Shown: positions 35,007 through 44,723 of the stretch, piece by piece
Position numbering within the stretch: position 1 is the stretch's first letter
Layout: the number at the start of each line of letters is the position of its first letter
Source of the DNA: Oceaniglobus ichthyenteri
GTDB lineage: Bacteria > Pseudomonadota > Alphaproteobacteria > Rhodobacterales > Rhodobacteraceae
Assembly (NCBI RefSeq): GCF_003057885.1
Contig: NZ_QAGK01000005.1
Coordinates: 62,001-126,000 of the forward strand
DNA: 64,000 bases
Direction of reading: 5' to 3'
The notes under the pieces: model-generated
Databases searched by the model: none
Told to the model about the DNA's origin: nothing
Seen by the model: only the letters and a program-made list of their open reading frames with translations
Made by a program: the position numbers and the translations under genes

Positions 35007-35942
35007 ATGGATCGCGCGCTGACCTTGCATCTTGCCATCATTGCCGCCCTGGCTTTGGCCTTTTTCATCCTGCCTGCCTATCACGCGGGCAACCTGGCGC
35101 GGATCATGGTGTTGGCGATCTATGCCATGGGGTACAATCTGGCCTTTGGATATACCGGGCTTTTATCCTTGGGCCATGCTCTGTTCTTTGGCGCAGGGAT
35201 GTATGGTTTGTCTCTGAGCATGCAGCATCTGGGCACACCCACCCTGCCCGCCTTGGCCATCGCATTGGCCTGTGCCGCCGTAGTGGCGGGGGTGGTTGGC
35301 GCGCTGGCCCTGCGCACCAAGGGTGTGGCGTTCATGATTGTCACGCTGATGTTTGCTCAGGCCGGATACCTTGTGGCGCTGTATTTCAGCGAATGGACAA
35401 GGGGCGAGGAAGGCTTTGTTCTGCCCCAGACCATGCGACAGATCGCGGGGATTGATCTGACCACGGCAATGGGGCGGTATTTTGCGGCACTTGTGCTGTT
35501 TGCCATCACCCTGTTGATCATCGGCCATATCGTGCGCGCCCCGTTTGGCCGCACCCTGATCGCGATCCGCGAGAACGAGGCGCGCGCGACCATGCTGGGC
35601 TATGATGTGCAGCGGTTGAAATGGATCGCGCTGGTGATTTCCGGTACGATTTCGGGGCTTGCGGGGGCCACTTATGCGCTGTTGTTCGGTTATGCCGGGG
35701 CCAGCTTTGCCGCTGTGCCCTATTCGATTCTGCCGCTGTTATATGTGCTGCTGGGCGGGGCGGGCACCACCCTTGGGCCGCTGATCGGGGCGGCGTTCAT
35801 GATTTATCTGTTCGATCTCAGCGCCGATATTACCGATGCTTACATGCTGATTGCCGGTGTCGTTCTGGTTTTGCTGACGATGTTTCTGCCCCAGGGCATT
35901 TTGGGCACCCTACGCGCGCGGAGGTTCAAATGGCTGCCTTGA
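35007..35942 (+). CDS. livM: Branched-chain-type ABC transporter permease LivM
   Basis: The 311-residue permease has the LivM signatures YNLAFGYTGLLSLGHALFFG and the coupling loop AIRENEARATMLGYDVQRLK. It is the second channel subunit. Start at 35007 (MDRALTLHL) just after the livH stop; an open frame upstream is inside livH. It overlaps livG by 13 bp. Confidence 0.93.
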   Translation: MDRALTLHLAIIAALALAFFILPAYHAGNLARIMVLAIYAMGYNLAFGYTGLLSLGHALFFGAGMYGLSLSMQHLGTPTLPALAIALACAAVVAGVVGALALRTKGVAFMIVTLMFAQAGYLVALYFSEWTRGEEGFVLPQTMRQIAGIDLTTAMGRYFAALVLFAITLLIIGHIVRAPFGRTLIAIRENEARATMLGYDVQRLKWIALVISGTISGLAGATYALLFGYAGASFAAVPYSILPLLYVLLGGAGTTLGPLIGAAFMIYLFDLSADITDAYMLIAGVVLVLLTMFLPQGILGTLRARRFKWLP

Positions 35943-36637
35943 TTCTGGAAACCCGCGGGCTGACCAAAACCTATGCCGGGGTCACGGCGAACCAGGATGT
36001 GGATTTCGCCCTGCCCCAAGGGCAAATTCGCGCGCTGATCGGGCCGAACGGGGCGGGCAAATCCACCTTTGTCGGCATGTTATGCGGGCGCATCCCGGCC
36101 ACGCGCGGCACGGTTTTGTTTGATGGCAAAGATATCTCGCACCTGCCTGCGCATAAACGCATCGCCCTTGGCATTGCCTATACGTTTCAGATCACCAGCG
36201 TGTTTGCCGGGCTAAGCGTGCGTGAAAACATCGCCCTGGCCGCGCGCCGCGCCGGGGGGGATGATGCCAGGGTGGATGAGGTATTGGCCCGCGTTGCCCT
36301 GAGTGACCGGGCCGAACAAACGGCGGGCGATCTGTCTTATGGGCATCAACGTATTCTGGAAATCGGCATGGGGCTGGCGCAAACGCCGCGCCTGTTCATT
36401 CTGGATGAGCCGACCCAAGGGTTGGCGGAATCCGAAGTGGCGGAGTTCAAGGCCCTGATTACCGGGTTGCGCGATACCACGATCCTGTTGATCGAACATA
36501 ATATGTCGGTGGTGATGGAAACGGCGCAATTCATCACCGTGCTGAACCATGGTGAAATCCTGGCCGAGGGCACGCCAGACGACATTCGCGCCAATTCCCA
36601 CGTTCAGGCCGCGTATTTAGGAACTGAGGATGCTTGA
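35930..36637 (+). CDS. livG: Branched-chain-type ABC transporter ATP-binding protein LivG
   Basis: The 235-residue ATPase has Walker A GPNGAGKST, signature LSYGHQRILEIGMGLA, Walker B LFILDEPTQGL and switch IEHNMS. Start at 35930 (MAALILETRG), preceded by GCGGAGGTTCAA. It overlaps livM by 13 bp and livF by 8 bp. Confidence 0.95.
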   Translation: MAALILETRGLTKTYAGVTANQDVDFALPQGQIRALIGPNGAGKSTFVGMLCGRIPATRGTVLFDGKDISHLPAHKRIALGIAYTFQITSVFAGLSVRENIALAARRAGGDDARVDEVLARVALSDRAEQTAGDLSYGHQRILEIGMGLAQTPRLFILDEPTQGLAESEVAEFKALITGLRDTTILLIEHNMSVVMETAQFITVLNHGEILAEGTPDDIRANSHVQAAYLGTEDA

Positions 36638-37325
36638 GATTTCCGATATCCACGCCAGCTATGGCCGGGTGAAAACCCTGAGCGGTGTGTCCCTGAGTGC
36701 CAAGGCCGGTGAAATCACCTGTTTGCTGGGGCGCAACGGGGCGGGCAAAACCACGGTGATGCGCACGATCACGGGGTTATTGGCGATCAGCGCCGGTTCA
36801 ATCACGCTGGAGGGTCAACCGCTCCATACCCTGCCGCCCGAACAGATTGCCCGCCAACGGGTGGGGTATATTCCCCAGGGGCGGCGTTTGTTTGCCGAAC
36901 TCAGCGTTTCGGAAAACATCGAAATCGGGCTGTTGGCCTGTGGTGAGGGGCGCGAGACCCGCGATTGGGTGTTGGATATTTTTCCCCGTCTGCGCGAACG
37001 GCTAACCCAACGGGCCGAAACCCTGTCGGGGGGCGAACAGCAAATGCTGGCCACTGCCCGCGCATTATGTTTGCGGCCCAAATTGCTGTTGCTGGATGAA
37101 CCCACCGAAGGGTTGCAGCCCAGCATGATCGCGCAAATCCGCGATGTGGTTTTGCGGATGAAGGCCGAGGGCCTGGCCGTGCTGTTGGTCGAACAACGTA
37201 TGGAGGCGATCCTGACCATGGCCGACCACGCCGTGTTCATCGAAAACGGCGCATCCATCGAAACCCTGCGCGGCGATGCCTTGCGCGCAGCACCCGAAAC
37301 CCTGACCCGCCATTTGGGAGTGTGA
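36630..37325 (+). CDS. livF: Branched-chain-type ABC transporter ATP-binding protein LivF
   Basis: The 231-residue ATPase has Walker A GRNGAGKTT, the LivF Q-loop region GYIPQGRRLFAELSV, signature LSGGEQQMLATARAL and Walker B LLLLDEPTEGL. It is the second ATPase of the importer. The enamidase gene follows with 1 bp between stop and ATG, so enzyme and importer are one transcript. Confidence 0.95.
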   Translation: MLEISDIHASYGRVKTLSGVSLSAKAGEITCLLGRNGAGKTTVMRTITGLLAISAGSITLEGQPLHTLPPEQIARQRVGYIPQGRRLFAELSVSENIEIGLLACGEGRETRDWVLDIFPRLRERLTQRAETLSGGEQQMLATARALCLRPKLLLLDEPTEGLQPSMIAQIRDVVLRMKAEGLAVLLVEQRMEAILTMADHAVFIENGASIETLRGDALRAAPETLTRHLGV

Positions 37326-37326
37326 T

Positions 37327-38490
37327 ATGTCTGAAAAACTGGTCATCAAGAATATCGGTCTGATGCTGTCGGGCAAGATCGAACAGCCGATTTATGACGC
37401 CGATACGATCATCGCGGTGGATGGGAAAATCACCGATTGGGGCCGTGAAAAGAATCTTGATTGCGACAGCGCGACCACCACGGTTGATGCCAAGGGCATC
37501 ACCCTGGCCCCCGGTTTGATCGACAGTCACGTGCACCCGGTGGTGGGCGATTATACGCCGCGCCAGCAACAGCTTCATTGGATCGACAGCACCTTGCATG
37601 GCGGCGTCACCACGATGATTTCAGCGGGCGAGGTGCACATGCCGGGCCGCCCCAACGATCCGATCGGCACCGTCGCCATGGCGATTGCGGCCCAGCGGTG
37701 GTACGACAATTTTCGCCCCTCAGGGGTCAAGGTGCATGCCGGCGCGCCGCTGTTGCAAACCGGGCTTGAGGAGCATCATTTCAAACAAATGGCCGAAGGC
37801 GGCGTGCGCCTGATCGGTGAGGTTGGCCTTGGCACCGTGAAAGATGGCAAAACCGCCCATGAAATGGTCGGCTGGGCGCGCAAATACGGGATGCAAAGCA
37901 CGATTCACACCGGTGGTCCGTCGATCCCCGGATCGGGGTTGATCGATGCCGATATGGTGTTGGAAACCGGCACCGATGTGGTGGGCCATATCAACGGCGG
38001 CCATTCGGCCCTGCCCGATGATCAGATCATCTGTTTATGTGAAAACTGCAAGGCGGCGTTGGAGATTGTGCATAATGGCAACGAACGCGCCGCCCTGCTG
38101 ACTCTGAACACCGCGCGCGAGTTGGATAAACTGGATCAGGTTATTTTAGGCACCGATGGGCCGGCCGGGTCGGGTGTGCAGCCTTTGGGCATCTTGCGGA
38201 TGATCGCGATGCTGTCATCGCTGGGCAATGTGCCCGCCGAAATCGCGTTTTGCATGGGCAACGGCAATACATCGCGGCAACGCAAACTGGACACCGGGTT
38301 GATCGAAACAGGCATGTGCGCCGATTTTGTGCTGATGGACCAGGCACAGCACGCACCGGGCAAATCCATCCTTGAATCGGTGCAACTGGGCAATCTGCCC
38401 GGCATTGGCATGACCGTGATTGACGGGCGCATCACCAGCCAGCGGTCGCGCAACACGCCCCCCGCCACCCGTCTGCCGGAAATCGTGTAA
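37327..38490 (+). CDS. Enamidase-like amidohydrolase
   Basis: The 387-residue amidohydrolase aligns closely, from memory, with Eubacterium barkeri enamidase, the bifunctional Fe/Zn enzyme that hydrolyses 1,4,5,6-tetrahydro-6-oxonicotinate to ammonia and 2-formylglutarate. Metal and catalytic residues are in place: H68 and H70 in DSHVHP, E165 in GEVGLGT, H194 in IHTGG, H221 in GHINGG and D277 in GTDGPAGSG. Shared strings include HGGVTTMISAG and SRNTPPA near the C-terminus. It completes the reductive heterocycle route with the hydroxylase and reductase of the leftward operon. It is cytoplasmic, with GGGAGTGTGAT as ribosome site. Confidence 0.9.
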   Translation: MSEKLVIKNIGLMLSGKIEQPIYDADTIIAVDGKITDWGREKNLDCDSATTTVDAKGITLAPGLIDSHVHPVVGDYTPRQQQLHWIDSTLHGGVTTMISAGEVHMPGRPNDPIGTVAMAIAAQRWYDNFRPSGVKVHAGAPLLQTGLEEHHFKQMAEGGVRLIGEVGLGTVKDGKTAHEMVGWARKYGMQSTIHTGGPSIPGSGLIDADMVLETGTDVVGHINGGHSALPDDQIICLCENCKAALEIVHNGNERAALLTLNTARELDKLDQVILGTDGPAGSGVQPLGILRMIAMLSSLGNVPAEIAFCMGNGNTSRQRKLDTGLIETGMCADFVLMDQAQHAPGKSILESVQLGNLPGIGMTVIDGRITSQRSRNTPPATRLPEIV

Positions 38491-38504
38491 CCGTGACAAA
38501 CGCA

Positions 38505-38534
38505 AACGGGCCGCCCGTGTAAAGGCGACCCGTT
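38505..38534. terminator. Bidirectional hairpin between enamidase and HU genes
   Basis: An 11-bp stem with one mismatch (AACGGGCCGCC / GGCGACCCGTT) and an 8-nt loop lies 15 bp after the enamidase stop and 28 bp after the HU stop on the other strand. On the minus strand it is followed by GTTTGCGTTTG, a weak T-rich tail. It can serve both convergent genes. Confidence 0.7.
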
Positions 38535-38562
38535 GAATGCGGCTTTGAAAAAAGCGGCGCGC

Positions 38563-38850
38563 TTATTCGTTCACGCTGTCTTTCAGCGCTTTGGCGATGG
38601 TCATCTTCACCACCTTGTCGGCTTCTTTTTTGATCTGCTCACCGGTGGCGGGGTTGCGCACCATACGCTCGGGGCGTTCGCGGCAATAGATCTTGCCAAT
38701 TCCGGGCAGAGTCACGGCACCGCCGCCCGATACTTCGCGGGTGATGATGTTGATGATGCTGTCCAGCGCGGTGCCGGCTGCTTTTTTATCGGCATCCATC
38801 TCATCGGCCAGGGCGGCGATCAGTTGGGTCTTGGTCATCGGTTTTGCCAT
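38563..38850 (-). CDS. HU-family DNA-binding protein
   Basis: The 95-residue histone-like protein has TKTQLIAALADEMDADKKA, TLPGIGKIYCRERPERMV and RNPATGEQIKKEADKVVKMT; the RNPATG arm is the DNA-intercalating signature. It compacts and bends DNA in the nucleoid. Start at 38850 (MAKPMTK) with GAGGAGACCATAC upstream. The 225-bp region between it and amn contains its promoter, which I cannot place with certainty. Confidence 0.95.
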   Translation of the reverse strand: MAKPMTKTQLIAALADEMDADKKAAGTALDSIINIITREVSGGGAVTLPGIGKIYCRERPERMVRNPATGEQIKKEADKVVKMTIAKALKDSVNE

Positions 38851-39075
38851 GTATGGTCTCCTCAATCTGCCCAATATGGGGTCATTGCGGCAATTTAGCC
38901 TTATCTGCCAAGGCGGCACAACGCCTAGTGGTGTAATTTCCCAAGAAAACAAACGTTTTATGGCGGTTTTCCGCTGCGAACTGCGGTATCGTCCGCCAAC
39001 ACCCCCGCAAAATCAAACCAATCCACACAGGCGATACCCAAGACAGGGATCAACCTGTGCCCACTGAACCCGATG

Positions 39076-40560
39076 TCAAAGAAACGCGGTTTCTTCAAAG
39101 CTGCGCAGTTTGCGCGAATGAATACGCTCAACCGGCATCTGGTTCAACTTTTCCATGGCGCGAATGCCGATCAGCAAATGGCGCGCAACCTGCGTGCGGT
39201 AAAAATCAGTCGCCATTCCGGGCAGTTTCAATTCACCGTGCAACGGTTTGTCCGACACGCAGAGCAAGGTGCCATAGGGCACGCGAAACCGAAACCCGTT
39301 GGCGGCGATTGTCGCGCTTTCCATATCCAGGGCCACGGCGCGCGATTGTGACAGGCGCTGCACCGGGCCGGATTGATCGCGCAATTCCCAATTGCGGTTG
39401 TCCAGACTGGCCACCGTGCCGGTGCGCATGATCCGTTTCAGATCGTACCCTTCCAGTTCGGTCACTTCGGCCACTGCGCCCTCAAGCGCGATCTGAATTT
39501 CGGCCAGGGGCGGCACCGGCACCCAAACCGGCAGATCGTCATCCAACACCTTGTCCTCGCGCAGATACGCATGGGCCAACACGAAATCGCCCAGCCGTTG
39601 CGAATTGCGCAACCCCGCACAATGGCCCACCATGATCCACGCATGGGGGCGCAAAACGGCAATATGATCGGTGGCGGTTTTTGCGTTGCTCGGCCCGACG
39701 CCGATATTGACCAACGTGATGCCACCGCCATTGGCGCGTTTCAGATGATAACTGGGCATTTGCGGCAGTTTGGTCATGACTTGCATGGGTTCGTCAGACC
39801 GGGTGATTTCATGGTTGCCCGGCCCGACAAAGCTGACATAGCCACTGTCGGGATCGGCCAGCGCGGCGCGCGCATAGGCCTCGAATTCCTCAATGTAGAA
39901 CTGATAATTGGTGAACAGAACGTGGTTTTGAAAATGCGAAGGGCTGGTTGCCGTGTAATGGGACAGGCGCGCGAGTGAGTAATCAATCCGCTGTGCCGTG
40001 AACGGGGCCAGTGGCGCGGCCCCATCCGGATAACTGAACCCGAAACCATTGACGATGTCGTCATTCGTCGTCACCAGATCGGGCACATCAAACACATCGC
40101 GCAGGATAAAATCTGTGCTGCCCTCGTGGGGCACACTGACCGTGCCTTCCCCGCCCACGGCGAAATGCACCGGAATCGGTGTGGTCGACACCCCGATCTG
40201 CACCCCCACCTCGTGATTTTCAATCAACAGTCCAATCTGTTGGCGCAGATAATTGGCAAACAGATCAGGCCGCGTGATCGTGGTCGAATAAATTCCCGGC
40301 CCCATCACATGGCCAAAGCTGAGCCGACTGTCGACCGTTGCAAAACTGGTCGTGGTAAAGCGGATTTCGGGGTAAAATGCCCGATAGCGCGACTCGGGTT
40401 TTTCACCGGAAATCGCCCGCAGGAAATGCCGCCCGATAAATCGGCACGCCTCATCATACAACTCTTGCAACCGCGTCACGGCCAGGGCCGGATCGGTAAA
40501 TGTCATATGCGCCACCGGCTCGGGGGTGACGATCGGCAGGTTTTGTGTGGGCGCGTACAT
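39076..40560 (-). CDS. amn: AMP nucleosidase
   Basis: The 494-residue enzyme hydrolyses AMP to adenine and ribose-5-phosphate. It has the AMP-nucleosidase N-terminal domain (ELYDEACRFIGRHFLRAISG and FGHVMGPGIYSTT) and a C-terminal nucleoside-phosphorylase-like domain (IMVGHCAGLRNSQRLGDFVL, ALDMESATIAANGFRFRV). Start at 40560 (MYAPTQNLP) with AAAGGATGCGCC upstream; an earlier in-frame ATG lacks such a site. It stands alone. Confidence 0.95.
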   Translation of the reverse strand: MYAPTQNLPIVTPEPVAHMTFTDPALAVTRLQELYDEACRFIGRHFLRAISGEKPESRYRAFYPEIRFTTTSFATVDSRLSFGHVMGPGIYSTTITRPDLFANYLRQQIGLLIENHEVGVQIGVSTTPIPVHFAVGGEGTVSVPHEGSTDFILRDVFDVPDLVTTNDDIVNGFGFSYPDGAAPLAPFTAQRIDYSLARLSHYTATSPSHFQNHVLFTNYQFYIEEFEAYARAALADPDSGYVSFVGPGNHEITRSDEPMQVMTKLPQMPSYHLKRANGGGITLVNIGVGPSNAKTATDHIAVLRPHAWIMVGHCAGLRNSQRLGDFVLAHAYLREDKVLDDDLPVWVPVPPLAEIQIALEGAVAEVTELEGYDLKRIMRTGTVASLDNRNWELRDQSGPVQRLSQSRAVALDMESATIAANGFRFRVPYGTLLCVSDKPLHGELKLPGMATDFYRTQVARHLLIGIRAMEKLNQMPVERIHSRKLRSFEETAFL

Positions 40561-40705
40561 GGCGCATCCTTTCTTGTTTGTGCCGCACATTGGCGGGGGC
40601 AATAGCATTGCCTATCGCAAACAAACCCCATCGGGCAAGCGGTTGCGCCACTTTCGCTGCTTCATCCCCCTATGATCGGGTGGCCAAGTCTGGCAAACCT
40701 GCTGC

Positions 40706-41566
40706 ATGACACATCACCTTCTCAGCTTTGGTCACGGCTATTGCGCCCAGGCCCTTGCCCGCCTGCTTTTACCTCTGGGCTGGCAGATCACCGGCACCAC
40801 CCGCAGCGCCGACAAGGCCGCGCGCCTGACCAAAACCGGTGTTGCCGCCGCGGTCTGGCCCGGCAGTGATCTGACCGAAACCATCGCCGATGCCACGCAT
40901 ATCCTGCTGTCGGCCGGCCCTGATGAGGCCGGCGATCCGGTGGCACCACACCTGGGCGATGCCATCGCCGCAGCACCCAATTTGCAATGGCTGGGAGACC
41001 TTTCAACCACCGGGGTGTATGGCAACCACGATGGCGGCTGGGTGGATGAAACCACGCCGCTCACCCCGTCAACCCGGCGCGGCAAGGCGCGGGTTCTGGC
41101 CGAATCCCAATGGCAGGCGCTGGCGGCCCAACATGCCTTGCCCCTGCATATCTTTCGCCTTGCGGGGATTTACGGCCCGGGTCGCGGCCCGTTTGCCAAG
41201 GTGCGCGATGGCAGCGCACGCCGGATCATCAAGCCGGATCAGGTGTTTTCCCGCATCCATGTGGATGACATTGCCCAGATCCTTGCCGCTTCTATCGCAC
41301 GCCCCAATCCCGGTGCGATCTATAATCTGTGCGATGATGATCCCGCCCCACCACAAGACGTGATCGCCCATGCCGCCGAACTTCTGGGCCTGCCGATTCC
41401 GCCTGCCGTGCCGTTTGATCAGGCCGAAATGTCACCCATGGCGCGCAGTTTTTACGCCGAATCCAAACGGGTAGATAACACCCGGATCAAAACCGAACTG
41501 GGGGTGCGCCTGCTTTATCCCGATTACCGCCGCGGCCTTGCGGCTCTGCGCGACGCAGACGAATAA
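40706..41566 (+). CDS. YeeZ-like NAD(P)-binding epimerase/dehydratase-fold protein
   Basis: The 286-residue Rossmann-fold protein has the N-terminal HHLLSFGHGYCAQALARLL, a YeeZ-type variant of GxGxxG. LSTTGVYGNHDGGWVDE and FRLAGIYGPGRGPF follow, all typical of the extended SDR group. No catalytic YxxxK is evident (KARVLAESQWQ replaces it), as usual for YeeZ. Function unknown. Convergent with dxs. Confidence 0.87.
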   Translation: MTHHLLSFGHGYCAQALARLLLPLGWQITGTTRSADKAARLTKTGVAAAVWPGSDLTETIADATHILLSAGPDEAGDPVAPHLGDAIAAAPNLQWLGDLSTTGVYGNHDGGWVDETTPLTPSTRRGKARVLAESQWQALAAQHALPLHIFRLAGIYGPGRGPFAKVRDGSARRIIKPDQVFSRIHVDDIAQILAASIARPNPGAIYNLCDDDPAPPQDVIAHAAELLGLPIPPAVPFDQAEMSPMARSFYAESKRVDNTRIKTELGVRLLYPDYRRGLAALRDADE

Positions 41567-41620
41567 CGCGATATAAACCACTGCCCAAAACAATCCTCAT
41601 CCAGCAGGCGCCGCGCCGAT

Positions 41621-43522
41621 TTACCTCAAAACCCCCAATACCTTGCCCACAATATCGTCGGCATTCAGCCCGGCCACCGCGTACATATCTGCCGGGGATG
41701 CCTGATCGATAAACACATCGGGCAACACCATGGAGCGGTATTTCAACCCGGTGTCAAACACCCCGGATTCGGCCAGAAAATGGGCCACGTGGGAACCAAA
41801 TCCGCCCACGACCCCCTCTTCGATGGTGATCAACGCGTCGTGATCGCGCGCCAGACGCAGGATCAGATCTTCGTCCAGGGGTTTGGCAAACCGGGCATCG
41901 GCCACCGTTGGCGTGATGCCCTGACCGGCCAGAATTTCGCAAGCGGCCTCAACCTCGGACAGGCGGGTGCCAAAGGACAGGATCGCCACGCCCTTGCCCG
42001 CGCGCACCACGCGGCCCTTGCCAATCTCCAGCGGTACGCCAATTTCGGGCAGATCAACGCCCACGCCTTCGCCCCGGGGATAGCGAAACGCGATGGGCCC
42101 CGCGTCATGGGCCACGGCGGTGGCCACCATATGCATCAGCTCGGCCTCATCTGCCGCGGCCATCACCACGAAGCCGGGCAGATTGGCCAGAAACGCCACA
42201 TCGAATGCGCCGGCATGGGTGGCGCCATCGGCCCCGACCAACCCGGCGCGATCAATGGCAAACCGTACCGGCAGACGCTGAATCGCCACATCATGCACCA
42301 CCTGATCGTATCCGCGCTGTAAAAACGTGGAATACATGGCGCAAAACGGTTTCATCCCGCCCGCCGCCAATCCGGCGGCAAAGGTCACGCCGTGCTGTTC
42401 GGCAATGCCCACATCAAAGCATCGACTGGGATAGCGTTCGGCAAACAGACCAAGGCCGGTGCCGTCGGGCATCGCGGCGGTCACGGCGACCACCCGATCG
42501 TCCTGTGCCCCGTGGGCCAATAGGGCCTTTGAAAACACGCTGGTATAGGAGGGGGCGTTCGGCGTTGCCTTGGCCTGTGCGCCGGTGATCACATCGAATT
42601 TGCCAACGCCGTGGCCCTTGTCGGCGGCGGCCTCGGCCGGGGCGTATCCCTTGCCTTTTTGGGTCACGGCGTGAATCAGAACCGGCCCCGTGGCCCGATC
42701 ACGCACCGTACGCAGCACCGGCAAAAGCTGATCCAGATCGTGACCATCAATCGGCCCGACATAGGAAAAGCCCAACTGTTCAAACAGCGTGCCACCAAAC
42801 GCCGCCCCCTTGACCAGATCGCGCGCCCGCTTTGCCCCCTCTTGCAGCGGTGGTGGCAAAAACGAAACCGCCCCCTTGGCCAAGGCCGATAATTCCTGAA
42901 ACGGCGCACCGGCATAAAGGCGCGACAAATACGCGCTCATCGCGCCCACGGGCGGGGCGATGCTCATTTCATTGTCGTTCAGTATTACAATCAACCGTTT
43001 GCCCAGATGCCCGGCGTTGTTCATCGCCTCATAGGCCATGCCGGCACTCATCGCGCCATCGCCGATCACGGCAATCGCATCGCCCAAACCGGGGTCAGGC
43101 GCACCGCCCAGATCGCGCGCCACGGCAAAGCCCAAAGCGGCGGAAATCGAGGTGCTGGAATGGGCCGCGCCAAACGGGTCATAGGGCGATTCACTGCGCT
43201 TGGTGAATCCCGACAAACCATCCTTCTGGCGCAGGGTCGCCATCTGGTCGCGCCGTCCGGTCAACACCTTGTGCGGATAACATTGGTGCGACACATCCCA
43301 GATCAACCGATCGCGCGGCGTGTCAAACACGGCGTGCAGGGCCACAGTCAATTCAACCACGCCCAGCCCGGCCCCCAGATGGCCGCCGGTCTTGCTGACC
43401 GCGTGAATAACCTCGGCGCGGACATCGCGCGCCAACTTCTTCAGGTCGCCATCGCTCAGGGCGCGCATATCAGCGGGGTCATCCACCCGGTCCAGAATTG
43501 GCGTTTTCGGTCGATCGGCCAT
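41621..43522 (-). CDS. dxs: 1-deoxy-D-xylulose-5-phosphate synthase
   Basis: The 633-residue ThDP enzyme condenses pyruvate and glyceraldehyde 3-phosphate, the entry of the MEP isoprenoid pathway. Motifs: [18 protein letters not shown], the ThDP motif [18 protein letters not shown] with later [24 protein letters not shown] and the C-terminal transketolase domain. ispA lies just upstream on the same strand (43 bp gap). The set dxs-ispA-xseB is a common bacterial cluster. Confidence 0.97.
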   Translation of the reverse strand: MADRPKTPILDRVDDPADMRALSDGDLKKLARDVRAEVIHAVSKTGGHLGAGLGVVELTVALHAVFDTPRDRLIWDVSHQCYPHKVLTGRRDQMATLRQKDGLSGFTKRSESPYDPFGAAHSSTSISAALGFAVARDLGGAPDPGLGDAIAVIGDGAMSAGMAYEAMNNAGHLGKRLIVILNDNEMSIAPPVGAMSAYLSRLYAGAPFQELSALAKGAVSFLPPPLQEGAKRARDLVKGAAFGGTLFEQLGFSYVGPIDGHDLDQLLPVLRTVRDRATGPVLIHAVTQKGKGYAPAEAAADKGHGVGKFDVITGAQAKATPNAPSYTSVFSKALLAHGAQDDRVVAVTAAMPDGTGLGLFAERYPSRCFDVGIAEQHGVTFAAGLAAGGMKPFCAMYSTFLQRGYDQVVHDVAIQRLPVRFAIDRAGLVGADGATHAGAFDVAFLANLPGFVVMAAADEAELMHMVATAVAHDAGPIAFRYPRGEGVGVDLPEIGVPLEIGKGRVVRAGKGVAILSFGTRLSEVEAACEILAGQGITPTVADARFAKPLDEDLILRLARDHDALITIEEGVVGGFGSHVAHFLAESGVFDTGLKYRSMVLPDVFIDQASPADMYAVAGLNADDIVGKVLGVLR

Positions 43523-43565
43523 GGCAAGCCCCCTTTATAACAAGCTAAATCAATGGAATGGCGCC

Positions 43566-44441
43566 CTAACGATCCCGCTCGACGACATAGCGCGCGCAAT
43601 CGCGCAAAGTGTCGGCGCGCGGTCCGAAATCCGACAATGCCTCGCAGGCTTCGGTGACCAGGGCATCGGCCCGCGCCCGCGCACCCGCCTCGCCCAACAG
43701 CGAAACAAACGTGGCCTTGCCTGCGGCGGCATCCTTGCCCACGGCCTTGCCGGTTACGGTGGCATCGCCGACAACATCCAACAAATCGTCGGCAATCTGA
43801 AACGCCAGGCCCAGTGCTGTGGCATATCGGCCCAGTGCCGTCACATCCGCCCCAGCCAACCGCGCGCCCGCCTCACCCGACCACCGGATCAACGCCCCGG
43901 TCTTGCCCGCCTGCAACGCCTCGATCGCGGGCAATGTCAGAGGGGCGGTGGCGGTTTCGGCGGCAATATCCAACGCCTGCCCCAACACCATGCCCCGCGC
44001 TCCGCCGGCCCGCGCCAAGGACGCCACCAGATCAATCCGCACCGCCGCGTCCGGATGGCAAGCCGGATCAGACAGCAATTCAAATGCCAGAGTCTGCAAC
44101 GCATCGCCCGCCAACACAGCGGTCGCCTCATCCCATTTCACATGAACCGTGGGCTGCCCCCGACGCAGATCATCATCATCCATACAGGGCAAATCATCAT
44201 GCACCAAAGAATAGGCATGAAGCGCCTCAATCGCCGCCCCGGCCCGCACACTTTGCAGCGGCGAAACACCATACAGCGCCGCACCTTCCATCACCAGAAA
44301 ACCGCGCAACCGCTTGCCACCGTTGCACGCCCAGCGCATGCCATGCACCACCGCCACATCGCTCATCGGGGCCATGGCCTCGTTCAGGCACGACTGAAGC
44401 GCCACACCACATTCGGCCAACCGAACCTTAAAATTGCTCAC
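43566..44441 (-). CDS. ispA: Farnesyl/geranyl diphosphate synthase (polyprenyl synthetase)
   Basis: The 291-residue prenyltransferase has the first Asp-rich motif DDLPCMDDDDLRRGQ and the second DDLLD, both needed for Mg-diphosphate binding; GKRLRGFLV is near the N-terminus. Chain-length determinants suggest a short-chain (C15) product. It starts with GTG at 44441, about 40 bp after xseB. A dispersed repeat lies in that gap and could lower read-through from xseB. Confidence 0.94.
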   Translation of the reverse strand: MSNFKVRLAECGVALQSCLNEAMAPMSDVAVVHGMRWACNGGKRLRGFLVMEGAALYGVSPLQSVRAGAAIEALHAYSLVHDDLPCMDDDDLRRGQPTVHVKWDEATAVLAGDALQTLAFELLSDPACHPDAAVRIDLVASLARAGGARGMVLGQALDIAAETATAPLTLPAIEALQAGKTGALIRWSGEAGARLAGADVTALGRYATALGLAFQIADDLLDVVGDATVTGKAVGKDAAAGKATFVSLLGEAGARARADALVTEACEALSDFGPRADTLRDCARYVVERDR

Positions 44442-44450
44442 GCCGCGCCT

Positions 44451-44475
44451 GCTTTTTCTTGCTACAAATATCCAA
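44451..44475 (+). repeat. Dispersed intergenic repeat, copy 5
   Basis: The segment GCTTTTTCTTGCTACAAATA followed by TCCAA fits the repeat family (TTTCTTG, short spacer, AAATATCC). It fills the gap between the xseB stop and the ispA start; both genes are on the minus strand. Confidence 0.65.
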
Positions 44476-44480
44476 ATCCG

Positions 44481-44723
44481 TCACTGGCCGTCAAACGGAA
44501 CGGTTCCCGTCGGCGCGCCATCCCGATCCAACGTGATCGCGGCTACCTTTTCTTCGGCCTCTTTCAACTTGGCCTCGCAACGCGCCTTCAATCCCGCGCC
44601 ACGTTCATACAGCGCAATGGACTGCTCCAACGGCACATTGCCCGATTCCAACTGGCCCACCACGCGCTCCAACTCGGCCATGGCCTGTTCAAATGTCATC
44701 TCTTCTATCGGCTGATCGCTCAT
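44481..44723 (-). CDS. xseB: Exodeoxyribonuclease VII small subunit
   Basis: The 80-residue helical protein has the hallmark MTFEQAMAELERVVGQLESG, then VPLEQSIALYERG. It combines with XseA to degrade single-stranded DNA. Its ATG overlaps the deacetylase stop (ATGA). Confidence 0.95.
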   Translation of the reverse strand: MSDQPIEEMTFEQAMAELERVVGQLESGNVPLEQSIALYERGAGLKARCEAKLKEAEEKVAAITLDRDGAPTGTVPFDGQ

